Of a stretch of 64,000 bases of DNA, positions 25,461-33,251 are shown piece after piece. Every line of letters begins with the position of its first letter. Positions within the stretch are counted from its first letter, which is position 1. Under the pieces are notes generated by a model. It saw only the letters and a list, made by a program, of their open reading frames with translations, did not search any database and was not told where the DNA came from. A program made the position numbers and the translations under genes. The stretch lies in NCBI RefSeq assembly GCF_014274685.1, contig NZ_CP060393.1, forward strand, positions 3,097,501-3,161,500. The letters are read 5' to 3'. Origin of the DNA: Edaphobacter sp. 4G125 (lineage in GTDB: Bacteria > Acidobacteriota > Terriglobia > Terriglobales > Acidobacteriaceae).

Positions 25461-28100
25461 TCACGCGGTCAGAAGCTCCTTCACCGCAAGCTGTAGCCGT
25501 TCTGTAATCGCGGTTTCCGTTTCATTCGCACCAAAATAGAGTGGCTGACCGATATGGATCTCAATGCGCCCTGAACGAAACCACCTGCCTCTTCCCATCT
25601 TAAGATTGCCCAGCCCGCAAAGCGCCACGGGCAAAACGGGAGCGGAAGATTGCTTCACCAGAAGGCCGATCCCGCGTCGAAAGTCTGCTAAAGTTCCATC
25701 TGGCGAACGTCTGCCTTCTGGAAACAGAATAATGTGAAAACCGCGATCCAGAACTCTTCCCATGTGATCAAAACTGCGTTGAAAATCTCGCTGTCGCGGC
25801 AACGGAAAGACATTGAACAGGGCGGAGAGAAGGAACCATGCAATAGGTCCTGCGGGATTAGGCCAATGCGATCCCTGTCGTCTGGCGCGGCGGAAGTCTT
25901 CAAGCATTTCTCCCGCCATAGCCACAGCTGTGTGAGTGCGAATTGATCGCTGTAATGCAAAAAACAGCAATGGCACATCATAGGTGCTCACATGGTTCGC
26001 AACAATGAGCATGCTGTCATCTGCAGTCGACGTTCGCGGAAGAGAGGGCTGCACAATACGCGGCGCGGCGAGTAACCAAACAAGTGGACGAAGCACGACC
26101 TCCAGAAAGACACTACGCAGCCATCGCACAGGCCATGACCATGGCCAGCGAGGATACACATAATGCGACACAGATGTAGGCGATGTGCGCTCTGATCGCG
26201 ATCGCGTTTCCTGGTTGCTTGTTGTCAACCGGGAAGCATCGATATTCTGAGCGTCCCGCGCTCTTTCACTGGGCCAATCAAATTCAGCATTTAACCTGCC
26301 CGATTGCATTACAAATTGTCGAAGCTCTTTCAGCGTCTCGACTTTGCTCGATTCCTCCTCATTAATTGGTAATCCCAGCCTCTGTTCAAGCGCACTGAAT
26401 AATTGCACGCGCCCCAGGCTATCTAAATGCAGGTCTTCCGTAAGTCGTAGATCTTTCTCCCCCTCAGCGGGTGGATTCTCTCCGGTGATACGGGCAATCA
26501 GCCTCAGAAGCCAATCTTCATCCGCGACTTGCTCTTTCTCCTCGCTTTTGACTTCTTTGTTAGCTAACCATGCGGTAATCTCCGCTCGCTTCACCTTCCC
26601 CGTTGAGGTCCGAGGGAGATCGGGATCAGGCCATAGAGCATATCTGCGTATGCGCTGAAATTCAGCCAACTGCGCATTCGCCCGTTGCAGGATCGTGTCC
26701 GCATGCGCATCTGATCCACGCATAGCCAATACAACACATGGCTCACTTCCTGAAGCTGTCTCCATAGGAACAACCGCGCAAGCCCTCACCTCTGGTTCTT
26801 GCTCAAAGGCGACTTCGAGGTCTTCAGGATGAAGATTGACTCCCGAACCAGTAACAATGGTCTCGCTCTTTCTCCCAAGAAAGCGAAGCGCTCCATCGGA
26901 CTGCATCTTCGCCAGGTCTCCAGTGGCCAGCCATTCGCTCTCCCGAGGATGCAACGAACCGCCGCTCCAGGTTGCAGACGAAACCATTGGGCCGCGAACC
27001 AGCACCTCGCCATCAGGCTGCATCTTAACTTCTCGACCTGGAAGTGGTTTTCCCATGCTGCCGCCTGATATATGGAAGGGGTGGTTGAGAGTGATCAGTG
27101 CAGCAGTTTCTGTCATGCCGTACCCCTGAACCACTACAAAAGAAAGCGTGGTCCAGAAGCGCTCGGTTGAAACCGACAAGGCGCTGCCGCCAGTCACAAA
27201 GGCCCAGAATTTCCATCCAAAAGCCGAATGGATATCGCGGAAATACCACCACCGTCGGATGGAGGACTTCTCTTGCGCCTCTGCCAGACGCATCGGCAGA
27301 TTGGGATATTCCGTTTCCAGATGGTTCTTGAGCATCGCAAGTACCCGAGGCACCGCCGCAACAACTGAAATGCGCTCTTCACGAACTGTTTCAATCAGCC
27401 GAGCGGATACAAGGCGGCTTTCAAAGTGAACCTCTGCAGCAAAGACCGCCGGGACCCACAATCCCATCATCTGCCCAAAGACATGGCTCAACGGTAGCGT
27501 ATGAAGAAAACGCAACGGATGGACCAGACGCTCATAACGCATATAGCCGCGGGCAGCCTGCTCGATCGGCTCAAGGCTGGCGAGAATGTTTCCATGGGTA
27601 TGGACGATGCCTTTCGGATCTCCGGTTGTTCCGGAAGTAAAGAGAATCTGCAACGGTGTATCGCGCGAAAGATTGGCAGCCGCCACCATCTCTTTCGCAG
27701 GCAGTACATCCAGCCAATCTTCAAACGCAAGCTGAGACCACTCTCCTTTGAGCGAACGAAGAAACTCCTGATCACCCACAATCAATGACGGACGCACATC
27801 AGACGCTACTCGCGTCGCAAACTCGACCGTTCCATAGACATCCAGCGGAACAGCCAGTACCCCCCGCAACATACATCCGTAAAACGCACTAATCCATTGG
27901 GCGCTGTTCTCCGCCCATATTATGACCCGATCACCGACCAGAATGCCGCGCTCGTCCAGCAGCGCCGCAAAACGCCCGGCTAATCTTGCAATCTCTTCGT
28001 AGCTAGTACTCTTGCGTCGATTACCGGTATGGCGAACAACGGCCCTCTCGCTGCCAAAGCGACGAAAATCCTCCAGCAACGTAGCCAGATGAGAGCGCAT
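25461..28100 (-). CDS. Acyl-activating enzyme-ACP-acyltransferase fusion
   Basis: A three-domain 879-residue protein. Residues 1-510 are an AMP-binding acyl-CoA/acyl-ACP synthetase (TSGTTGDPKG at 155-164, YGMTE, TGDLA, catalytic Lys502 in STGKVKR). Residues about 530-600 are an acyl carrier domain with the phosphopantetheine Ser561 in LDSLGR. Residues 680-879 are a PlsC-type acyltransferase with NHVSTYD (His703, Asp708) and FPEGRR (793-798). This would activate a fatty acid, load it on the in-cis carrier and transfer it to lysophospholipid or glycerol phosphate, as Aas does in two domains. A short hydrophobic region near 660-680 may anchor it to the membrane. No neighbour clarifies the substrate. 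Confidence 0.88.
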   Translation of the reverse strand: MRSHLATLLEDFRRFGSERAVVRHTGNRRKSTSYEEIARLAGRFAALLDERGILVGDRVIIWAENSAQWISAFYGCMLRGVLAVPLDVYGTVEFATRVASDVRPSLIVGDQEFLRSLKGEWSQLAFEDWLDVLPAKEMVAAANLSRDTPLQILFTSGTTGDPKGIVHTHGNILASLEPIEQAARGYMRYERLVHPLRFLHTLPLSHVFGQMMGLWVPAVFAAEVHFESRLVSARLIETVREERISVVAAVPRVLAMLKNHLETEYPNLPMRLAEAQEKSSIRRWWYFRDIHSAFGWKFWAFVTGGSALSVSTERFWTTLSFVVVQGYGMTETAALITLNHPFHISGGSMGKPLPGREVKMQPDGEVLVRGPMVSSATWSGGSLHPRESEWLATGDLAKMQSDGALRFLGRKSETIVTGSGVNLHPEDLEVAFEQEPEVRACAVVPMETASGSEPCVVLAMRGSDAHADTILQRANAQLAEFQRIRRYALWPDPDLPRTSTGKVKRAEITAWLANKEVKSEEKEQVADEDWLLRLIARITGENPPAEGEKDLRLTEDLHLDSLGRVQLFSALEQRLGLPINEEESSKVETLKELRQFVMQSGRLNAEFDWPSERARDAQNIDASRLTTSNQETRSRSERTSPTSVSHYVYPRWPWSWPVRWLRSVFLEVVLRPLVWLLAAPRIVQPSLPRTSTADDSMLIVANHVSTYDVPLLFFALQRSIRTHTAVAMAGEMLEDFRRARRQGSHWPNPAGPIAWFLLSALFNVFPLPRQRDFQRSFDHMGRVLDRGFHIILFPEGRRSPDGTLADFRRGIGLLVKQSSAPVLPVALCGLGNLKMGRGRWFRSGRIEIHIGQPLYFGANETETAITERLQLAVKELLTA

Positions 28101-28215
28101 GGGTGCCTCCGCTCACCGTAACTATATTGGATGCCGGTCGCCTGCCGGAATTATGACCCTTCTTATTTCGACTCCCGATGCAGCCACAAAGCGGGAAGCG
28201 CTCACCGCAAAAGAA

Positions 28216-28244
28216 AAGGTGCATGGACACCTGCCATGCACCTT
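28216..28244 (-). terminator. Intrinsic terminator
   Basis: An 11-bp perfect stem (28216-28226 against 28234-28244) with a 7-base loop, followed on the minus strand by TTCTTTTG. It lies 22 bp beyond the stop of the small Cys-rich protein gene. Confidence 0.75.
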
Positions 28245-28266
28245 CTGCATTGACCAACACTCGGTC

Positions 28267-28530
28267 TCAATTTGGTTTGCGATAGCAGATATGTCCATCC
28301 AGGAGAAAATATTCCGCGGAACATCTCTCAGAACCACAGATCATGGATTCTAATCCAACACACTGGTGCCGAGTGATCAACCCGAGCGCTCCACATGAGG
28401 GGCAAGCCAGAACAGCACAGTAGGGGTTATCCGATTTCCCCAACCCATTCGTCTCGTCCAACAAAAACATCGTACCCGGTTCCATTTGTTCCGGGATCCA
28501 CTCATCGAGGAAGTTCAACTCTGGAACCAT
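28267..28530 (-). CDS. Small cysteine-containing protein, possible zinc ribbon
   Basis: An 87-residue soluble protein with an acidic N-terminal part (ELNFLDEWIPEQ) and a CPSCG knuckle near residue 47, followed by further cysteines (HQCVG, MICGSERC, HICYRKP) that could complete a zinc site. ATG 28530 is supported by AGAGGTGGAG; a longer frame starts 6 codons upstream. It has its own terminator and an upstream perfect palindrome, so it looks like an independently regulated gene. No named family was recognised. Confidence 0.6.
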   Translation of the reverse strand: MVPELNFLDEWIPEQMEPGTMFLLDETNGLGKSDNPYCAVLACPSCGALGLITRHQCVGLESMICGSERCSAEYFLLDGHICYRKPN

Positions 28531-28634
28531 ATCTCCACCTCTTTGCATTGCGGACAGTTAATCTGCGTAATTTCCATTGGCATGTTTCCAACAGAAACTC
28601 TTCTTTTGCGGTTTCTTCAACCTCTCGATCAGAA

Positions 28635-28654
28635 TTGCACCAACTATGGTGCAA
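28635..28654. promoter_or_regulatory. NtrC-like palindrome TTGCACCA-N4-TGGTGCAA
   Basis: A perfect inverted repeat with 8-base arms and ACTA between them, about 105 bp upstream of the small Cys-rich protein gene. It resembles enterobacterial NtrC enhancers (TGCACCA-N3-TGGTGC), but with one extra base in the spacer, and no sigma54 -24/-12 element was found before the gene. Confidence 0.35.
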
Positions 28655-28715
28655 AGCATATCCCAATTTCGTCACGTGTCAATGAAGAATTCAGCGGATG
28701 ATTCCTTCCTGATTC

Positions 28716-31097
28716 CTAACGTTTTCCGTAAAGGGCCTGGTAGATTCTTCTATTTCGCAGAATCGCTTGGACATACTCTCGCGTCTCCGTATAAGGAATG
28801 GATTCAACAAACTCGGCAATATCCTGGTACGGACCTGCCGCCATCCACCGGCGTACCGGTACATCTCCCGCGTTGTAAGCTGCAAGAGCATATTCCGCCT
28901 GTCCGCCGTACCGGGCAAGAACCTGGTTCAAATTGAGGGTTCCTAGTCGAAGATTGGTACCCGCATTCAATAGATCGGATGTCTTGAAATTATGCATTCC
29001 TTGTTTTCTTGCCAGCGACTTGCCCACGGAGGGAAGAAGCTGCATCAACCCATAAGCATTTGCTCGGCTGACGGCTCCTGCATTGAACTCCGATTCCTGT
29101 CGAATCAACGAAGCAACCAGGTAAGGATCCAGCCCATTCTTCTCTGAGTTCGCCACCAGATCGTTCCAATAGGCTCGAGGAAAAAGAAGCTGCCAGTAGA
29201 GGGTAGGTACCTGATCCAAAGGCAGAGCAAAGAAGGAGATCTTGCTGCGCTTCAGGGACTGAAGTGTGCGGGTCGTTTCCCCATAAGAGGCATAGATGCG
29301 CGCTTCCGCAAGCGCACCCCATTCAGAAGAATCTGGCGCAGCCTGAATCTCTGGACCGATGTACTCATTCAGCGCAGCATTCGCCACCAACCGCGCTTTG
29401 ATCAGATGGGGCTCGTTTTCCGGAATCTCATCGATCAGCGACGGGATCTCACGCTTCTGTATCGAAGCCAGAACTGGAGATGCCAGAACATTGGGCGCTT
29501 GCGTTCCAAGGATTTCAAGACGTTTCCGTGCCAGTTCTGCGTAGTAGTAGTTCGTGTAATTCGCGCTCAGCGCACGATAGTAATTTGCAGCTTGACCGGG
29601 ATTATGTTCCTGCTCTTCAAAGATGCGTCCGCGCCAGTAAAGGGCTGTGGGAGCTTCAATCCCTGCGCCATACTGGACGATCTGCTCATCCATCAGCCGG
29701 GCAGCTTCCCCAAAGTTCCGCATCCGGTAGTTCATCCATGCCGCGCGCCAGTGTGCAGAAGGAGCATAGGTGCTGCGGGGAAACATCTGTACCAGCAGCT
29801 TGTAGTGCTTGATCGCCTGCTCGGAATCTTGCTTGAGCAGGTACATATTGCCACCAGAGTAAAGGGCCTCCTCAAGCCACCGGCTTGTAGGAAAGCGCTT
29901 GATCATTTGATCGAGGACCGTCGTATGGGCCGCAGTATCACCTTCACTCCGCGAAAGCTCCGCAAGCAGATAAAGTTTGGCGGACGCCGCATCATCGTTC
30001 GGTTCCGGAAGACGCTCAACGTCCCGACGGCTGATCCGCTTGAGCTTGTAATCGCAAACCGCAGCATAAACCGCCAGAGCATCACGATCCATCTGAGAAA
30101 GGCTGGAATCATTCCGGGCAATCTCGTGGTACTCCTGCCCGGCTTCGTTGTAACGCTTTGCGTTGAAGAGCTGGTCAGCATGCGACTTACGCTCCGTCGC
30201 ATTCAGTGGAACTCCCATTGCATCCAGCTGTGCGCGAGCCTGACCGGCCTCATAACTGAACGGAAACTTCGCATAGATGTTCCGATAGATTGGAGCGGCA
30301 TGGCCAGCATCGCCTGTCAGCTGGTAAGCGCGACCCAGAATGTAACGGAAGTCGCTGTGGCTTCCAACCGGGGTATCTTCCAACGGATGCAATGCTGTTA
30401 GCGCACCCTGTGGATTGTTCTGCTGAATATATGCATTCGCAAGCAAAACCGGAGCATTTGCCACAAAAATACTGTCGGGATAGTGTTCGGCGAAGTGATC
30501 CAACAGAGCATAAGCATCCGCGCCGCGGTTGGCTTGGAGCGCAGCCTGTGCCCCTAGATAGTCCGCATAATCGTTCAGCACTTTACCACTTGTTTTCGCT
30601 TGTTGGAATGCTGTGTACGCCTCGTTATAGCGGCGGTCGAGCATATAGGCATGCCCCAGCGCCAACCATGCCGTAGCCGATCCTTCCCCCGGATGTGTAC
30701 GAGCATAAGCCTGGACACCCGCATAAGCAGCAGCAGAACGCGTCGCATTAAGCTGTTGCGCCATTGGACGAAGCTGTTCCGTAGCACGAAACACGCTCGT
30801 CAAACGAATCGTCTCGGCCGTTGGCTTCTTTGCAGTTCGCCGATGTGCCTTCGTCTTCGCACTCGTTTTGCTTGATCTCCGAGCCGAGGAAGACTTCGCT
30901 GCCGTATGCGAAGAAGGCTGCGGGGTCTTCTTCTTGGCGCTCGTAGAGCTTTTAGAAGAATGCTTCTTGGCTGACGGTTTGGAAGAGCTTTGGGACCACG
31001 CAGGAAACCCTGTGCCCAAAACAAAAGAACCAAGCAGAAATGCCGTCTGAAATCTCGTACAAACCTTCAAAATTGACCCTCTTGCGGATGTCCACAT
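28716..31097 (-). CDS. Soluble lytic transglycosylase (Slt-type) with TPR-like repeats
   Basis: A 793-residue exported murein hydrolase. After a signal peptide (LLGSFVLGTGFPAWSQ) comes a Lys/Ser/Thr-rich linker of about 60 residues, a long helical TPR-like region (about 100-600) and a C-terminal GH23 domain with catalytic Glu in ASLIRQESEFN, then NAYGLMQLLPSVG and ALAAYNAGDVPVRRW. It cleaves peptidoglycan to 1,6-anhydro-muropeptides. The start ATG 31097 lacks a strong Shine-Dalgarno but is close to the signal peptide. It is divergent from the ECF sigma factor gene. The murQ gene at 54 kb could act on recovered muropeptide sugar. Confidence 0.9.
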   Translation of the reverse strand: MWTSARGSILKVCTRFQTAFLLGSFVLGTGFPAWSQSSSKPSAKKHSSKSSTSAKKKTPQPSSHTAAKSSSARRSSKTSAKTKAHRRTAKKPTAETIRLTSVFRATEQLRPMAQQLNATRSAAAYAGVQAYARTHPGEGSATAWLALGHAYMLDRRYNEAYTAFQQAKTSGKVLNDYADYLGAQAALQANRGADAYALLDHFAEHYPDSIFVANAPVLLANAYIQQNNPQGALTALHPLEDTPVGSHSDFRYILGRAYQLTGDAGHAAPIYRNIYAKFPFSYEAGQARAQLDAMGVPLNATERKSHADQLFNAKRYNEAGQEYHEIARNDSSLSQMDRDALAVYAAVCDYKLKRISRRDVERLPEPNDDAASAKLYLLAELSRSEGDTAAHTTVLDQMIKRFPTSRWLEEALYSGGNMYLLKQDSEQAIKHYKLLVQMFPRSTYAPSAHWRAAWMNYRMRNFGEAARLMDEQIVQYGAGIEAPTALYWRGRIFEEQEHNPGQAANYYRALSANYTNYYYAELARKRLEILGTQAPNVLASPVLASIQKREIPSLIDEIPENEPHLIKARLVANAALNEYIGPEIQAAPDSSEWGALAEARIYASYGETTRTLQSLKRSKISFFALPLDQVPTLYWQLLFPRAYWNDLVANSEKNGLDPYLVASLIRQESEFNAGAVSRANAYGLMQLLPSVGKSLARKQGMHNFKTSDLLNAGTNLRLGTLNLNQVLARYGGQAEYALAAYNAGDVPVRRWMAAGPYQDIAEFVESIPYTETREYVQAILRNRRIYQALYGKR

Positions 31098-31220
31098 CTT
31101 TTACTGTAAGCCGCTCCTCCCCCGCTGAGGGTTAGACTCCGCAAGGTGGAATCTGTACAGGTACACTCTTTCTTCTGCTTCGGCGGTAGGCCTTTGCCCG
31201 GATACAGCACGGCATTTACT

Positions 31221-31916
31221 ATGGTTGAAGCGCATGAGATCAAAACTGAGTCATATGGGCTCATTTTTGATTTGCGCACCCTTTTGCCCATGCCCGCCAT
31301 CCAATCTCCAGGAACGGAAGAGATTCATCCCGACGTAGCGTTAGTTGCGCGCGCTCGGGAAGGGGATACAGCAGCCTTTGAGCAGCTGGTCCGGCAATAT
31401 GAACGCCAGATCTTTCGCGTAGCGCAGCATATTACGCAAAATCGTGAAGACGCTGAAGACATTACGCAGGACACCTTCCTCAAGGCTTACGAGAAGCTGG
31501 ACCAGTTCCAGGGAAACTCGAAGTTTTCGACTTGGCTTGTCCGAATTGCAGTCAACGAAAGCCTTATGCGGCTTCGCAAGCGTAAGACCAGCAAGACCGT
31601 CTCTATGGACGAAGATGTCCAAACCGAAGAAGGATCGATCCCACGGGATTTTGCCGAGTGGCGCCCGAATCCAGAGCAGATCTTCGATCAGAACGAGCTT
31701 AACGACATTCTTCGGAGAACCATCCAGGGACTCCCTCCGGGTTTCCGCACCGTCTTTACGCTGCGGGATATCGAAAACCTCTCCACGGAAGAGACCGCGG
31801 AGGCACTTGGTTTGAGCATCCCCGCCGTCAAATCACGCCTTCTGCGCGCTCGTTTACAATTGCGCGAGCGTTTAAGCAGATACTTCCGCCAGCGGAAGGA
31901 GGGACAACCCGCATGA
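31221..31916 (+). CDS. ECF (RpoE-like) RNA polymerase sigma factor
   Basis: A 231-residue sigma factor. Region 2 runs ALVARAREGDTAAFEQLV to DAEDITQDTFLKAYEKL and KFSTWLVRIAVNESLMRLRKRK; region 4 has LPPGFRTVFTLRDIENLSTEETAEAL-type helices ending in AVKSRLLRARLQLRERL. ATG 31221 is used; a frame from 31146 and an ATG at 31290 are alternatives, and none has a clear Shine-Dalgarno, so the N-terminal 23 residues are uncertain. Its stop overlaps the start of the anti-sigma gene (ATGA), a standard regulator pair. Confidence 0.88.
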   Translation: MVEAHEIKTESYGLIFDLRTLLPMPAIQSPGTEEIHPDVALVARAREGDTAAFEQLVRQYERQIFRVAQHITQNREDAEDITQDTFLKAYEKLDQFQGNSKFSTWLVRIAVNESLMRLRKRKTSKTVSMDEDVQTEEGSIPRDFAEWRPNPEQIFDQNELNDILRRTIQGLPPGFRTVFTLRDIENLSTEETAEALGLSIPAVKSRLLRARLQLRERLSRYFRQRKEGQPA

Positions 31917-32155
31917 ACTGCACCGATTTCCTGAGCCAGCTTACGGATTACTTCGATGGCCAGATCAGCCCCGAGCTTCTAGAGGAAGTCCGCGCTCACC
32001 TCTCTGGCTGCAAGCATTGCGAGGTTGTGCTCAACACCACCCGGCAAACGATCGAGGTCTATCGCGGCAACGAAGTTTACGAGATCTCCGACGATCTGCG
32101 CGAAAAGTTGCACACCGCTATTATGACGAAATGCCTCGAGAAAAAGCGCGCCTGA
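31913..32155 (+). CDS. Zinc-finger anti-sigma factor, soluble
   Basis: An 80-residue protein with the ZAS/zf-HC2 zinc motif His29-x3-Cys33-x2-Cys36 (AHLSGCKHC), plus Cys3 as a possible fourth ligand. It has no transmembrane segment, so the regulator is cytoplasmic and more likely to sense redox or another internal cue than an envelope signal. It overlaps the sigma gene by 4 bp, so stoichiometric translation is expected. The C-terminal helix (LREKLHTAIMTKCLEKKRA) carries one more Cys. Confidence 0.85.
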   Translation: MNCTDFLSQLTDYFDGQISPELLEEVRAHLSGCKHCEVVLNTTRQTIEVYRGNEVYEISDDLREKLHTAIMTKCLEKKRA

Positions 32156-32222
32156 CTCTTCCTCGCACAGAAGTTCCCAATCAAAAGTAGACGTGTCGTC
32201 TTGATCTGTTTACCCCAGCGAC

Positions 32223-32292
32223 GTGTCATTTCGACCGGAAGCCCATAGTGAGTCGCAGGCGAATCAAATAGGCCGAAGCGAGAAATCTCCGC
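32223..32292. repeat. Degenerate intergenic repeat-like segment
   Basis: Begins GTGTCATTTCGACCGGAAG and ends GCGAGAAATCTCCG. From memory this looks like a degraded copy of short dispersed intergenic sequences common in acidobacterial genomes. The segment at 32778-32820 begins and ends similarly. Copy number cannot be tested here. Confidence 0.3.
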
Positions 32293-32544
32293 ATCTTTGT
32301 CTTCCACCCATCGCACATCTCAAAAATTTGTCACTCTGCGAACAGCAACGCGCGGCAACCCGCGCAAGCTCGAGCCATCTTTAACTTGTCAAGCCCACGG
32401 CCCACAAAATTCCCTTGGGGGAATCATCTCAACTTCAACAAATCAAAACCTTTATAGTCCAAAAACAAATCTGCTCCGAAGTGCAGATTCACCCAGACTA
32501 CCTCGTTAGAATAGAGATAGAGATAAAGAAGAATAGAAACGATA

Positions 32545-32586
32545 AGAGATAGGGCCAGGAGATCAATTCTGGCCCTATCTCTTTTT
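32545..32586 (+). terminator. Strong intrinsic terminator
   Basis: A 14-bp perfect stem (32545-32558 against 32569-32582) with a 10-base loop, followed by TTTT on the plus strand. No annotated gene ends close by; the anti-sigma gene stops 390 bp upstream. Confidence 0.85.
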
Positions 32587-32777
32587 AAATCAATATTTTG
32601 AGGTCTAACCCTTTTGCATACAATATTTTACATCACAAAAAACAGATAACTCTTTGAAAAAAAGCTACTTACAAAACGCGTCTGGGGGGGCTATTCTCCA
32701 CAAGAACGCGACGGATTCGGAGACATCGCACTAAAAAGCCTGACGTCCCTGAACCTGAAATGCGCACCATGCTGAAG

Positions 32778-32820
32778 TGTCATCCTGAGCGAGCAAACGG
32801 CAATTCGAAGGAATCTCCGG
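32778..32820. repeat. Second degenerate repeat-like segment
   Basis: Begins GTGTCATCCTGAGCGAGC and ends GAAGGAATCTCCGG, resembling the segment at 32223-32292 in its ends but not in its middle. It lies just past the 3' end of the DUF779 gene. Confidence 0.3.
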
Positions 32821-32861
32821 TTGACCTTCGGATAAATGCAATGGACTTCAGATCCAGGACA

Positions 32862-33248
32862 CTAGATCCGCCCTGCCGTTCTTAGTGCCGCGATCTCGTC
32901 ATCGCCGAATACCTTTGACCGGATCAGAAACCGCAATCCTTCTGGCCCCTCCAGCGAAAACATTCCTCCACGCCCTGTCACCACATCCAGAGTGAGCTGT
33001 GTATGCTTCCAGTACTCAAACTGGCTGCGGCTCATGTAGAACGGAGTTCCACCAATCTCCCCCAGTAAAACATCGCTGTCGCCGACAAGAAACTCGCCTC
33101 TCGGATAACACATCGGGGAGCTGCCATCGCAACAGCCCCCCGACTGGTGAAACATCAACTCTCCGTACCGGGCCTTCAGCTTCTCGATCAGAGCTAATGC
33201 ACTGGGAGTCGCCGTCACCTGCAGCGGAAGTTGAGTTGCTGTCGTCAT
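32862..33248 (-). CDS. DUF779 family protein
   Basis: A 128-residue soluble protein with the family's SGGCCDGSSPMC cysteine cluster (about residues 36-47) and the WKHTQLTLDVV and GPEGLRFLIRS segments. DUF779 proteins are commonly encoded next to acetaldehyde/aldehyde dehydrogenases, and here it starts 3 bp after the stop of such a gene on the same strand. A role in maturation or assistance of the dehydrogenase is inferred from this linkage; the biochemical activity is not known to me. Confidence 0.9.
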   Translation of the reverse strand: MTTATQLPLQVTATPSALALIEKLKARYGELMFHQSGGCCDGSSPMCYPRGEFLVGDSDVLLGEIGGTPFYMSRSQFEYWKHTQLTLDVVTGRGGMFSLEGPEGLRFLIRSKVFGDDEIAALRTAGRI

Positions 33249-33251
33249 CGT

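Larger units (their letters stand above)
32156..32861. other. Gene-free interval with repeat-like segments and an orphan terminator
   Basis: No convincing coding sequence on either strand. The stretch contains two degenerate repeat-like segments starting GTGTCAT (32223-32292 and 32778-32820), a purine-rich run with GATA/GAATAGA reiterations (about 32510-32550), an excellent plus-strand terminator (32545-32582) and an AT-rich section (32585-32680). The terminator is 390 bp past the anti-sigma stop, so an unannotated RNA may end there. Confidence 0.6.

Noticed and set aside
29406..30401. A 331-codon plus-strand reading frame
   Set aside because: It lies wholly antisense to the lytic transglycosylase gene, has no protein-like pattern or ribosome-binding site, and is explained by codon bias of the real gene.
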